NCBI GenBank assembly: GCA_031291755.1
Contig: JARLIK010000023.1
Location: forward strand, 1-64,000
Length of the DNA: 64,000 nt
Direction of reading: 5' to 3'
From: Acidocella sp.
GTDB lineage: Bacteria > Pseudomonadota > Alphaproteobacteria > Acetobacterales > Acetobacteraceae
Part shown: positions 44,774-53,136 of the stretch, in pieces
Position numbering within the stretch: the first letter of the stretch is position 1
Layout of the letters: each line of letters begins with the position of its first letter
Program-made: the position numbers and the translations under genes
The notes under the pieces: generated by a model
What the model saw: the letters and a program-made list of their open reading frames with translations, nothing else
What the model was told of the DNA's origin: nothing
Databases searched by the model: none

Positions 44774-47009
44774 CGCCGACGGTCAAATCCAGCGCGGACC
44801 ACATTCCGCCAGGGCAATGTTGACGCCACTTGTCACACAAACACCATGGTGGCGCCTCGAACGTCACGATGCCGATCGTGAACGGATCGAACGGGTGGAG
44901 CTCCTTCGCATGCTCGAACGGCTGGTCCTAATTCGCCGCTTTGAGGAACGCCTGCTTGAGCTCAGCACCGCCGGCGTGCTGCACGGCCCCGCGCACTCTA
45001 GCATCGGCCAGGAAGGGGCCGCAGTCGGCGCGATTTCTGTCCTCACCGCAACCGACAAGATCAACGGCACGCATAGGATGCATCACCAGTTCCTCGCCAA
45101 GGCACTCGGCTTTGCAACACCGGAAGGCTATTCGCCGCTCGACGATGCCATCCCCGACCCGTTCCGCGACGTCGCGTTCCGCACTTACGCCGAAATCCTT
45201 GGCCTTCGCCCAGGTTATTGCGGCGGGCGCGGCGGCTCAATGCATCTGCGCTACCCCGAAGCCGGCATTCTCGGCTCGAATGCCATCGTCGGCGGCAATC
45301 CTTCGCACGCAGTCGGATATGCGTTGGCCGACATCATGCAGGACCGCACCGATCTCTCCATCGCCTTCTTCGGCGATGGCGCCATGCAGAACGGCGCGGC
45401 CTATGAGGCGATGAACCTCGCCGCCCTCTACCGCACGCCCACGGTCTTTTTCGTCGAGAACAACCTCTACGCGGTCTCCACCAGACTTAACGAACAAACA
45501 CGCGAAACCAGGCTCTCTGCCCGCGGTCTCTCACTCGGCATCCCCGCAATCGTGTTCGACGGCATGGATGTCATCGCAGCACGTCTCGCGATGGAGGAAG
45601 CCCGCGCGATCATTACGCGCGATGGCGGGCCGGTGCTGCTCGAGGCCGAGACCTATCGTTTCTTCCACCAATCCGGTGCCTTGCGCGGAAGCGCCTATGG
45701 CTATCGCGACAAAGCGGAAGAAGAATCGTGGTCCGCCCGCGATCCGCTTCGCCAGTTCCCCGCGGAGCTGATCGATGCCGGCATCATCAACGGTCAAGAT
45801 GTCGGGTATCTTGAAGCCAGAGTTGCCGAGATTCTCGATGGGGCCCTTGCCCGCCTGCTCGAGAACCATCGCGATCCCAGCACCGCGCGTATCCGTCCGC
45901 CACTCTGGCCCGATCCCGCGGAAGTCGACGCCGGCATCCGTGGCGATCTTTCGGAACTCGCCTCATGCCACGCTGTGGAACTCGAGGACCGTGATCCGGC
46001 CAATCTCACGGACACCAAATTCGCCGATGTCATCGCCAAGGCGATGCTGCGAAACATGGGACTTTGGCCAAATCTGTTTATCCTAGGAGAAGATGTACAC
46101 CGGCTTCGTGGCGGCACGTCCGGAGCCACGCGCGGCATTCGCGAGCGCTTCCCGGATCGGCTGATCGGCACCCCGATCTGCGAGAACGGCTTCGTCGGCA
46201 TGGCACTGGGTGCCGCGCTAAACGGCATGCGCCCTGTCATCGAGATCATGTATCCCGATTTCGCTCTCGGTGCCGCCGACCAATTATTCAATCAGATAGC
46301 CAAGGTCCGACACATGTTCGGCGGTAAATTCCCGGTTCCCGTCATCGTCCGCAGCCGTGTCTCCTCAGGCACTGGCTACGGTTCGCAACATTCGATGGAT
46401 GCCAGCGGATTATTCGCGCTCTATCCCGGCTGGCGGATTTTCGTGCCAAGCCGGCCCTATGATTATATCGGCATGCTCAACGCCGCGGTCGCCTGCGACG
46501 ATCCGGTGCTGATCGTAGAATACAGCGCTTTATTCGAAAAAATGGGCCCCGTTCCTGCTGGTGACTGGGACTACATCGTACCCATCGGCAAAGCACGGAT
46601 CGCGCGTAGCGGACGGCGATGCACGATTCTCGCGTATGGCCTGATGGTTGATTTCGCTTGCGAGGCAGCGAAGCTTTCAGGCGTCGATGCGGAAGTGATC
46701 GACCTTCGCACAATCGATCCTACCGGCCTCGACTGGACGTCGATCGAAGCGAGCGTCAAAAAGACAAATGTCCTGATGATTGCCGAGCGAAATGCCCGCG
46801 GCACCTCTATCGGTTCACGCATTGCCAGCGAGGCGCAACAACGGCTGTTCGACTGGCTGGATCATGAGATCATCCATGTGACCGGCGCGGAGGCCGCACC
46901 TGTCGTATCCAAGATTCTCGAACACGCCGCTCTCGCTGACGCAAAAACGATCGAGGCAGCACTACGCCGCCTTGATGCCGATATCCCGAAATCAAGTTTG
47001 AAAGAATAG
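44766..47009 (+). CDS. fused alpha/beta thiamine-diphosphate dehydrogenase E1 component
   Basis: A 747-residue fusion of E1-alpha (residues about 50-395) and E1-beta (about 415-747) of the 2-oxoacid/acetoin dehydrogenase family. The TPP motif spans residues about 203-233: GDGAMQNGA to ENNLYAVS. The beta half has ILGEDVHRLRGGTSGATRG, CENGFVGMALGAALNGMRPV and SRVSSGTGYGSQHS. E2 and E3 genes are absent from the locus, so it may work with a distant E2 or as a decarboxylase/transferase. TTG 44766 overlaps the ATPase gene and has GGAG seven bases upstream; ATG 44817 is an alternative. Substrate unknown. Confidence 0.88.
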   Translation: MANADGQIQRGPHSARAMLTPLVTQTPWWRLERHDADRERIERVELLRMLERLVLIRRFEERLLELSTAGVLHGPAHSSIGQEGAAVGAISVLTATDKINGTHRMHHQFLAKALGFATPEGYSPLDDAIPDPFRDVAFRTYAEILGLRPGYCGGRGGSMHLRYPEAGILGSNAIVGGNPSHAVGYALADIMQDRTDLSIAFFGDGAMQNGAAYEAMNLAALYRTPTVFFVENNLYAVSTRLNEQTRETRLSARGLSLGIPAIVFDGMDVIAARLAMEEARAIITRDGGPVLLEAETYRFFHQSGALRGSAYGYRDKAEEESWSARDPLRQFPAELIDAGIINGQDVGYLEARVAEILDGALARLLENHRDPSTARIRPPLWPDPAEVDAGIRGDLSELASCHAVELEDRDPANLTDTKFADVIAKAMLRNMGLWPNLFILGEDVHRLRGGTSGATRGIRERFPDRLIGTPICENGFVGMALGAALNGMRPVIEIMYPDFALGAADQLFNQIAKVRHMFGGKFPVPVIVRSRVSSGTGYGSQHSMDASGLFALYPGWRIFVPSRPYDYIGMLNAAVACDDPVLIVEYSALFEKMGPVPAGDWDYIVPIGKARIARSGRRCTILAYGLMVDFACEAAKLSGVDAEVIDLRTIDPTGLDWTSIEASVKKTNVLMIAERNARGTSIGSRIASEAQQRLFDWLDHEIIHVTGAEAAPVVSKILEHAALADAKTIEAALRRLDADIPKSSLKE

Positions 47010-47294
47010 TGAACTCATCAAGCCATGACATAACACGACGACCGCAAAGAAACGAATTAAAGCCCTCGGCATTGATATAACGCACCCACTAGGCATGTCC
47101 TGTGGAGCCAGTTTTGCGAGAATTTTTTGATGCTGGCTGGCAATCATAAATTTCGTTTTGTCTTGCAAGAATCTTATTGAATCTTTTTTTGCCTGCTATC
47201 ATAAAAGAGTGGGTTAATACTCATCAAACAATTATCTTAATACGGCGCGCTGACGCGTACGAAAGAGGAACTGATCGTCCAAAAGGAGCAGAAA

Positions 47295-48752
47295 ATGCCA
47301 GAGGAATTCAATATGCCTAAATTCGGTGCGTCGGGTCCGGTCGTAATCCGGTCGCCGTTGGACGTTAGCGCATTCATCAACTCGCAACCAACACGGCCCT
47401 TCGCTATTTTGATTGTATTGGTTGCGCTTGGTGGCGTGTTTGTGGACGCATATGATTTTACGAGCATCGGGATCGGTGTCGTACAGCTCAAGCAGGATTT
47501 TCAACTGACTCCATTCGAGGTCGGCAGCATCACAGCGATGATGGCCGTTGGCGCTCTCTTCGGCGCTCTTGTGGGCGGCCATTTCACCGACAAGATCGGC
47601 CGGCTGAAAATGTTCTTGCTCGATCTCGTGCTCCTCGTTTTTTCCGCGATCGGGGCGGCGCTCTCCTTTAATCTCGAGATGCTATTGATCTTTCGCCTTC
47701 TTATGGGAATAGGGGTCGGCCTCGACTTCCCCGTCGCGCTTAGTTTCATCGCCGAGTTCATGGCGGAGCGGAACAAAGGCGCAAGCGTTAATCTATGGCA
47801 GGCGACATGGTTCGTCGCCGCGATCTGCTCCGGTATCGTCATTCTACCGTTTTATTTCGCCGGTTTGCAGGACGTGCTGTGGCGGATCGCAGTTGGGTTC
47901 GGCGCCGTACCCGCCCTCATCGTGCTCGCTCTCCGGTACAGATTCATGAATGAGAGCCCACTATGGGCAGCACGTAACGTAAGCCTCAACGAAGCGGCCA
48001 GAATACTTGAAAAGACCTATCATGTCCCCGTGACGGTATCGGCGCCCGAAACACCCACCGCCTCACCACCGGCCAGAAGCTTCCTCTCGCTCTATTCGGA
48101 GCTTTTCACGCCACAATACCGGAACCGGACCTTCCTGATCTCGATCATATGCATGACCCAAAGCCTTGAGTATTTCGCCATCGGATTCAATCTCCCCATC
48201 ATTTCAACGCAGTTGTTCGGATCAAAATTCCTCTTCGCGATTCTCGGCTCGATGTTCTTCAACCTCTTTGGCATCGCCGGCGGCGCATCGAATGCCTTAG
48301 TCACGAGTCGTCTCGGCACCCGCAATATCGCAACCATTGGATACCTGGTGGTTGTGGTTGCCCTTCTCTCCCTTTATTTCAGTGGCCCGAACGCGCCAAT
48401 CATTCTCGAAGCCGGACTGATTGCGCTCTTTCTTTTGGGTCACTCCTTCGGACCAGGCTCGCAGGGCATGACCATGGCAGCCCTTTCGTATCCGACCCGA
48501 ATGCGCGGACTAGGCACCGGATGGGGACAGGGAATGGTGCGGGTCGGCAGCATCCTAGGATTCTACTTCTTTCCACTTGTCGTCCACTGGATCGGTTTCC
48601 GCGACATGACCTTGGCTCTCGCGATCGTTCCCGCGGCTGGGCTGCTCACGACCGTCATGGTTAGGTGGGAGCCTGTCGGACACGACCCCGACGAACATGA
48701 CGATTCGCTACTTGATGCATTGCCCGCACTAGCAGAGGACAACTATGCCTGA
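47295..48752 (+). CDS. MFS transporter (AAHS/sugar-porter-like, metabolite:H+ symporter type)
   Basis: A 485-residue major facilitator with about 12 hydrophobic segments. VDAYDFTSIGIGVVQLKQDF (with the acidic residue in helix 1), GHFTDKIGRLKMFLLD (motif A), MGIGVGLDFPVALSFIAEFM and a repeat of motif A-like residues in the second half place it in the group that imports aromatic acids or sugars. AAAGGAG sits seven bases before the ATG. The 285-bp upstream region is AT-rich with a weak promoter-like TTGAAT-N17-CATAAA at 47177-47205, so this gene may have its own promoter within the catabolic block. Its tail is acidic (PDEHDDSLLDALPALAED). Confidence 0.9.
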   Translation: MPEEFNMPKFGASGPVVIRSPLDVSAFINSQPTRPFAILIVLVALGGVFVDAYDFTSIGIGVVQLKQDFQLTPFEVGSITAMMAVGALFGALVGGHFTDKIGRLKMFLLDLVLLVFSAIGAALSFNLEMLLIFRLLMGIGVGLDFPVALSFIAEFMAERNKGASVNLWQATWFVAAICSGIVILPFYFAGLQDVLWRIAVGFGAVPALIVLALRYRFMNESPLWAARNVSLNEAARILEKTYHVPVTVSAPETPTASPPARSFLSLYSELFTPQYRNRTFLISIICMTQSLEYFAIGFNLPIISTQLFGSKFLFAILGSMFFNLFGIAGGASNALVTSRLGTRNIATIGYLVVVVALLSLYFSGPNAPIILEAGLIALFLLGHSFGPGSQGMTMAALSYPTRMRGLGTGWGQGMVRVGSILGFYFFPLVVHWIGFRDMTLALAIVPAAGLLTTVMVRWEPVGHDPDEHDDSLLDALPALAEDNYA

Positions 48753-48794
48753 GGCAACGCGCACGCTGCATAAGCCAGCAAGGATCCAGATTAG

Positions 48795-49523
48795 GTGAAC
48801 GACCTCCAAGGACGCATGATCATCGTCACTGGCGCGGCGGGTGCCATTGGCGGTACGGTCGCCCGCATGGCGGCGTTGGAAGGCGCGCGGCTTCTTTTGG
48901 TTGATCTGGACGGCGCGCGCCTCACCGCTATAGCGCGAGACCTTGGCGGAGGTCCCCATCTGACCGCGATATCTTCGTTGCAAAGTCCAGAAGACTGCGC
49001 GGCCGTCGCGGCACTCGCCGGTTCCCCGATCTATGGCCTCGTGCACATGGCAGGTCTGTTTATGCCCCATGATCTCAGCGCCGCTGCACGCCCAGTCTAT
49101 GATCTGACCATCGCGGCCAACATGACAAACGCCTTCGACCTTGTCTGCGCGATCGAGCCTTTTCTGGTCACGGATGTTCCGGCGCGGCTGGTCTTCGCGA
49201 GTTCACAGGCCTATCGGCGCGGCAGTATTGGGCACGTCGCCTATTCGATGGCGAAGGGCGGCGTGGCCGGGCTGACGCGCGCACTCGCCCGTAATCTCCG
49301 TGCGCGAGCGTTGGTGAACGCGGTTGCTCCGGGTGTTATCGAAACCCCCATGACACACGATATGCTCGCCGCGCGACGACAGGAGATCATCAACGAGATT
49401 CCTCTAGGTCGACTTGGCACGGCCGAAGAGGTCGCGGGCGTCGTGCTGTTCCTCCTTGGCCCGCAGTCGACCTTCATCACCGGCCAGGTGATTAATGTGG
49501 ATGGGGGAACCAATAACAGCTGA
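48795..49523 (+). CDS. SDR family oxidoreductase
   Basis: A 242-residue classical SDR: VTGAAGAIGGTVARMAA, HMAGLFMPHD, the catalytic Ser in FASSQAYRRG, YSMAKGGVAGLTRALA with Tyr/Lys, VAPGVIETPMTHDML, and a C-terminal ITGQVINVDGGTNNS. The active-site set is complete. The start is a GTG at 48795 with AAGGA about ten bases upstream. It lies between the MFS importer and the VOC protein and probably forms one catabolic transcript with them. Confidence 0.9.
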   Translation: MNDLQGRMIIVTGAAGAIGGTVARMAALEGARLLLVDLDGARLTAIARDLGGGPHLTAISSLQSPEDCAAVAALAGSPIYGLVHMAGLFMPHDLSAAARPVYDLTIAANMTNAFDLVCAIEPFLVTDVPARLVFASSQAYRRGSIGHVAYSMAKGGVAGLTRALARNLRARALVNAVAPGVIETPMTHDMLAARRQEIINEIPLGRLGTAEEVAGVVLFLLGPQSTFITGQVINVDGGTNNS

Positions 49524-49563
49524 ACGCTTACTATCTGAATTCTCGTCAAAAAGGGGGTTGGAA

Positions 49564-50043
49564 ATGACGCAGTCAAAATCAGGGCTTGAGGCGAGTGCCT
49601 CCGTTCGTGACCTCGTCATCCGGCCTCATCATACGGCGCTAAGCGTGGAGGATTTCGAGGCCGCCCGGAATTTTTTCACCGAAGCCGTTGGCATGCGCCT
49701 TGAAAGCGAAATGGACCATCGCGACGAGAGCAACCTCGGCATTATCGTCGGGTTGCCGGGCGCTGTAATCCGGTGGGCGCTTCTTGAAATGGGCGGCTAC
49801 CGGATTGAGCTATTCAAATACTACAACCCCAAAGGTCTGCGCCATCCCATGCGGCAATGCGATATCGGCCTAACCCATATCTGCTTTCAAGTCAGCGACG
49901 CCAACGAGACACATCGCCGGTTGGCAACGGCTGGCTACAAGACAATCTCAGCGCCGCAGTCTCTTAGGGGCGGGCGAAGCAAGCCGTTTTACCTGATCGG
50001 TCCCGAGGAAATCATCATCGAGTTCCTAGAACTCCACTCCTGA
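49564..50043 (+). CDS. VOC (glyoxalase/dioxygenase superfamily) protein
   Basis: A 159-residue vicinal-oxygen-chelate protein with two beta-alpha-beta-beta-beta modules. HHTALSVEDFEAARNFF supplies the first His, YRIELFKYYNP the first Glu, GLTHICFQVSDANETHRRL the second His, and EEIIIEFLEL the second Glu: a metal site is therefore complete. Possible activities are glyoxalase I-like, methylmalonyl-CoA epimerase-like or extradiol-type; sequence does not decide. ATG 49564 with an AAGGGGG tract upstream is chosen over the upstream frame extension, which overlaps the SDR. It is the last gene of the block before tRNA-Ser. Confidence 0.85.
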   Translation: MTQSKSGLEASASVRDLVIRPHHTALSVEDFEAARNFFTEAVGMRLESEMDHRDESNLGIIVGLPGAVIRWALLEMGGYRIELFKYYNPKGLRHPMRQCDIGLTHICFQVSDANETHRRLATAGYKTISAPQSLRGGRSKPFYLIGPEEIIIEFLELHS

Positions 50044-50254
50044 CGATGTGCGGAATTGTGCGCGGTGGTGTCCATCAAACCAGCAGCAGGCCACCTCCCT
50101 ACAAACACGCAGAGACAGGCACTCAACAAGTGCCCAAAGATGGCGGAATCAGCGGACAAAAGCTGATAATGAATAGGGATTGCTTGGAAAAAGACGCTAA
50201 TTTTCCGGCACTATTTCCAGGACCTATGCTGTGGAGACTATTTTGCTGGGTGGC

Positions 50255-50347
50255 TGGCGGAGGGGATGGGATTCGAACCCACGATACGCCTTGACAGCGT
50301 ATAACGGTTTAGCAAACCGCCGCCTTCAGCCTCTCGGCCACCCCTCC
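50255..50347 (-). tRNA. tRNA-Ser (GCU anticodon)
   Basis: Reading the minus strand, GGAGGGG opens the acceptor stem and CCCCTCC-G-CCA closes it (CCA encoded, 50255-50257). The anticodon loop reads TTGCTAA between arms GCGGT and ACCGT, so the anticodon is GCT (positions 50311-50313). A long variable arm (TATACGCTGTCAAGGCGTAT, with ATACGC/GCGTAT pairing) and a GGTTCGAATCC T-loop are typical of tRNA-Ser. Its 3' end faces the catabolic block. Confidence 0.93.
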
Positions 50348-50506
50348 GCAATCGCATGCCCCAAGGGGCCGGTGCCCCTGCGTTTTAGGCGGCGGCGCTA
50401 TCGTCGTAAAGCCCCGGAGGGGTACTGGTTGTCCTGTTAAGGATATTTTTGGACGATTTCTGTTAACTAATTGAATTTAATGGATTTAAGAAAATATTCG
50501 GGAAAA

Positions 50507-50540
50507 TTATGCTGCATTGCAAAATTTATGTTGCATTGCA
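50507..50540. repeat. tandem TGC-rich 15-bp repeats, candidate AniA/PhaR operators
   Basis: TTATGCTGCATTGCA (50507-50521) and TTATGTTGCATTGCA (50526-50540) are direct copies, one mismatch, 19 bp apart. The second copy overlaps the -35 element of the small RNA promoter. TGC-rich repeats around GCA/TGC half sites are the type bound by alphaproteobacterial PhaR/AniA; that identification is an inference from memory. Confidence 0.5.
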
Positions 50541-50558
50541 CTCTCATATGTCTTATAC
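50531..50558 (+). promoter_or_regulatory. promoter of the candidate small RNA
   Basis: TTGCAT (50531-50536), a 16-bp spacer and TTATAC (50553-50558) form a fair sigma-70 promoter, placing the start near 50565. The region from 50400 to 50560 is clearly more AT-rich than its surroundings. Confidence 0.55.
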
Positions 50559-50564
50559 GTCAGG

Positions 50565-50644
50565 CTACAGAGTGAGTTTACTCCTCTGTTTTCTTGGACG
50601 TTTCCTCCCTAAACTTGGCGGCACTTCGGTGCCGCCTTTTTTTT
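50565..50644 (+). ncRNA. candidate MmgR-like (alpha-r8 family) small RNA
   Basis: An intergenic transcript of about 80 nt is predicted: promoter at 50531-50558, then GTTTCCTCCCTAAAC (the ten-base TTTCCTCCCT at 50601-50610), then a strong terminator (GGCGGCAC, TTCG loop, GTGCCGCC, eight Ts). To my memory MmgR of Sinorhizobium is a roughly 77-nt RNA with an exposed UUUCCUCCCU and a 3' terminator that limits polyhydroxybutyrate accumulation, so size and motif both fit. No open reading frame of note lies in it. The 5' end is a guess from promoter position. The CU-rich motif would pair with Shine-Dalgarno sequences of target mRNAs. Confidence 0.65.
50617..50644 (+). terminator. intrinsic terminator of the small RNA
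   Basis: GGCGGCAC - TTCG - GTGCCGCC followed by TTTTTTTT. The T run lies on the plus strand only, so it does not serve the minus-strand amidohydrolase gene that ends at 50652; it ends the small RNA. Confidence 0.88.
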
Positions 50645-50651
50645 CGTGAAA

Positions 50652-51548
50652 TCACTCGGCTGCCGCGGCCAGCGGCGCAGCGCGCACCGGCAGCAGCGCT
50701 GCGGCATTTGCCACCAGGGCAGCGATCAACTCGTGGAAAATCGCTGCGAGCCGCTCAAACCCATCGGTTTTCACAAATTGCGCCTCATGCATATACAGAG
50801 CCCGGGAAACCTCAATTTGCAGAACATGCACACCCTCACGCGGGCGGCCATAAAAGCGGGTAATATAGCCGCCGGCGTAGGGGTCGTTGCGGCGCACTCG
50901 CAGCCCGAGGCCCTCCAGCTTTGCCTCAACGAAGCCGGTCATCGACGCCGCACAGCTGGTGCCATGCACATCGCCCAGCACAATCTCCGCCAGCCGGCTG
51001 GCAGGGCGGTGCGACGGCATGGTCGGCATTGAATGGCAATCAACCAGCAGACACACACCAAAACGCTGGATGGTGGCGGCAATCAGCCGTTGCACCTCGG
51101 CATGGTAAGGCTGCCAGCAGGTGGTGACTCGCGCCTGGGCCTCGACAAATCTCAGCTTACGGCGGTAAATCGGCTCACCGGTGCCAACAATCCGCGCGAT
51201 CGTCCCCAGCCCCGCGCTGACCCGGGGACTCGCGGCATTCACATAATCGGGCAGAATATCCTCGAACATCGAAGGGTCCAGCTCCCAGGCTTCGCGATTC
51301 ACGTCGCAATAAGCCCGGGGAAAATTCGCAGCCAGCAGCGGCACGCCCAGGCTGGGGGCTGCGGCAAATAAATCATCGACAAAACTATCTTCGCTGCGGC
51401 GGATCGCGGTGGCGTCCAAGCGCGAGGCCGCCAGGAACGCCGGCGGGTAATACCGTCCGGAATGCGGCGAGGTCAGCAGCACCGGCGCTTTCTGCAACAG
51501 CGGCATCACCGACCTGTAAGGGGTGTTTGAAAATTCCATCCGCGCCAT
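50652..51548 (-). CDS. N-formylglutamate amidohydrolase family protein
   Basis: A 298-residue zinc hydrolase. VLLTSPHSGRYYP (metal His), RRSEDSFVDDLF, NFPRAYCDVNREAWELD, LVDCHSMPT with the second His, and EVSRALYMHE near the C-terminus are characteristic of the HutG-type family. It hydrolyses N-formylglutamate to glutamate and formate, the last step of one histidine-degradation route; no hut gene is adjacent, so another N-acyl amino acid is possible. The start used is the ATG MARMEF at 51548. Confidence 0.88.
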   Translation of the reverse strand: MARMEFSNTPYRSVMPLLQKAPVLLTSPHSGRYYPPAFLAASRLDATAIRRSEDSFVDDLFAAAPSLGVPLLAANFPRAYCDVNREAWELDPSMFEDILPDYVNAASPRVSAGLGTIARIVGTGEPIYRRKLRFVEAQARVTTCWQPYHAEVQRLIAATIQRFGVCLLVDCHSMPTMPSHRPASRLAEIVLGDVHGTSCAASMTGFVEAKLEGLGLRVRRNDPYAGGYITRFYGRPREGVHVLQIEVSRALYMHEAQFVKTDGFERLAAIFHELIAALVANAAALLPVRAAPLAAAAE

Positions 51549-51602
51549 TCAACCAGCAGTGGCCCCTGATTGAAAGAGAATTTCCGTGATATCACGCCGG
51601 GT

Positions 51603-53054
51603 TTACGAATGCTGCATCCGGCCCAGCGCCATCCGCACCCGCACCGCCAGCCGGTGCACCCGGTGGCGGGCGAAAATCAGCAGCACCGCGGCGAATGTCA
51701 GCCCGGACACTGCCACCGAGACCACCAGTTGGGCCAGCAGGTCAAGCAGAGGCAACTTGGCCAGTACCAGCCAGGCTGCCAGCCGGGCTGCTGCCAAGGC
51801 ACCGGCGGGCAATAGCAGCAACCGGATCAACGGCAGCACCGGCCGGCCAAGCCCGATTTTCATAGCCGGAATGAACAACGCGATCGAAAGCATGCCGCGC
51901 AACGTCAAGGCCCAGGCCAGCACAACCAACCCATAGGAAGAGGCAAACCACGCCACCAGCAAGACCGTTGTCACGTTGATCAACGACAGTAGCGAGACCA
52001 TATGCACCCGGCCCGCCGCCGTCAGCACCGGATTGATCAGGCTATACAAAGACGATACCGGGACCATCAACGTCATGATGGCGAATACCGGCACCGCCGC
52101 CGCCCAGCGCGGCCCGAACATCAGCAGCACCACCGGCCTGGCCGACGCGCCCGCCACGGCGGAGACGAAAAATATCACCAGCGCCACCGCATCAATCATC
52201 AGCATCGCGGCATCGAACCGCCGTGCCGGGTCGTCACGCACCGCCACGATGACCGGCAAAAACACATTGCGTGCCGGGGCAAAAGCGATTTCCTGCATTA
52301 CCTCAATCAGCCGCTGCGCGATCCGAAAGCGCCCGACATCGGCCACCGAAACCCGCAGGCCCACCACCATCACGTAAGCGGTGTACGAGACAAAATCGAC
52401 TAGCGAGGTTTGCATCAGCGGCAATGAGAACTGCAACGAACGGCGCAGCACCGCCCAGCCAGGCGGCCGAGGCGGCAGCCAGCGGGCGGTGCTGCACACA
52501 CACACCACATAGAACACGACGGCGGCGACACGCTGATAAATCAGCGCATCGACCCCACGGCCGGCGAAAGCAAACGGCAGCGCCACCAGTCCGCCCGTCA
52601 CCGTGCTGCCAAAGGCTATCAGCCCGAGCGAACGAAACTTGAAACTCGACGCCAGCTTGGCGGCGGGCACGACCAAAAAACTGGTCAGCAGAATATTCAG
52701 CGCTAAAATCCGCAGCACCAGCGCTAGAATAGGCTGGCCATACAGCCGGCCAAACGCCGGTGCGCTAACCAACAAAAAGATGACGAACACCACCGAAGCC
52801 AAAAACTGCGACCAGAACGCCCCGGCCTCGACTTGCTTATCGCCTGGTGCTGCCTGCACCTGCTCGCCGGCGCCACCGACCGAGAGCATCCGCACCAGAT
52901 CGGAGATTGCCGAGCCAATGGCCACCACACCCACGCTCGACGCCGGAATATAGCGCAGTAGAATACCCAAGATGATAAAGCCAAAACCGCGCTCAAACAG
53001 CACGGTGGCAAAATTCCAAACCGCCCCCCGTGCCGCGCCCCTGGCCAGACTCAT
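51603..53054 (-). CDS. polysaccharide flippase (Wzx/PST family)
   Basis: A 483-residue membrane protein with about 12-14 hydrophobic segments. GAVWNFATVLFERGFGF, the charged loop GGAGEQVQAAPGDKQVEAGAFW and the later FSLPLMQTSLVDFVSY resemble the oligosaccharide flippases (RfbX/Wzx, LPS or exopolysaccharide export). It would move lipid-linked repeat units across the inner membrane. Start is ATG 53054, or the GTG just before it with GGAGG seven bases upstream. It lies downstream of a GT2 and a TupA-like gene on the same strand, which suggests one polysaccharide operon. Confidence 0.87.
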   Translation of the reverse strand: MSLARGAARGAVWNFATVLFERGFGFIILGILLRYIPASSVGVVAIGSAISDLVRMLSVGGAGEQVQAAPGDKQVEAGAFWSQFLASVVFVIFLLVSAPAFGRLYGQPILALVLRILALNILLTSFLVVPAAKLASSFKFRSLGLIAFGSTVTGGLVALPFAFAGRGVDALIYQRVAAVVFYVVCVCSTARWLPPRPPGWAVLRRSLQFSLPLMQTSLVDFVSYTAYVMVVGLRVSVADVGRFRIAQRLIEVMQEIAFAPARNVFLPVIVAVRDDPARRFDAAMLMIDAVALVIFFVSAVAGASARPVVLLMFGPRWAAAVPVFAIMTLMVPVSSLYSLINPVLTAAGRVHMVSLLSLINVTTVLLVAWFASSYGLVVLAWALTLRGMLSIALFIPAMKIGLGRPVLPLIRLLLLPAGALAAARLAAWLVLAKLPLLDLLAQLVVSVAVSGLTFAAVLLIFARHRVHRLAVRVRMALGRMQHS

Positions 53055-53136
53055 CACCCAGCACCCTCCCTGTCCGGCTTATACCAGCGGTTTTAGGGAC
53101 ATCAGGCTAGAGGGCAAGGCTCCCGGACTTGTTCGG

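Noticed and set aside
50046-50294. A possible 82-residue protein between the VOC gene and tRNA-Ser
   Set aside because: Its frame runs into the tRNA gene and the translation has no domain or conserved feature. I see no gene between 50044 and 50254.
50364-50379. AGGGGC-CGGT-GCCCCT hairpin upstream of tRNA-Ser
   Set aside because: Only six base pairs, no T run on either strand; not enough for a terminator call.
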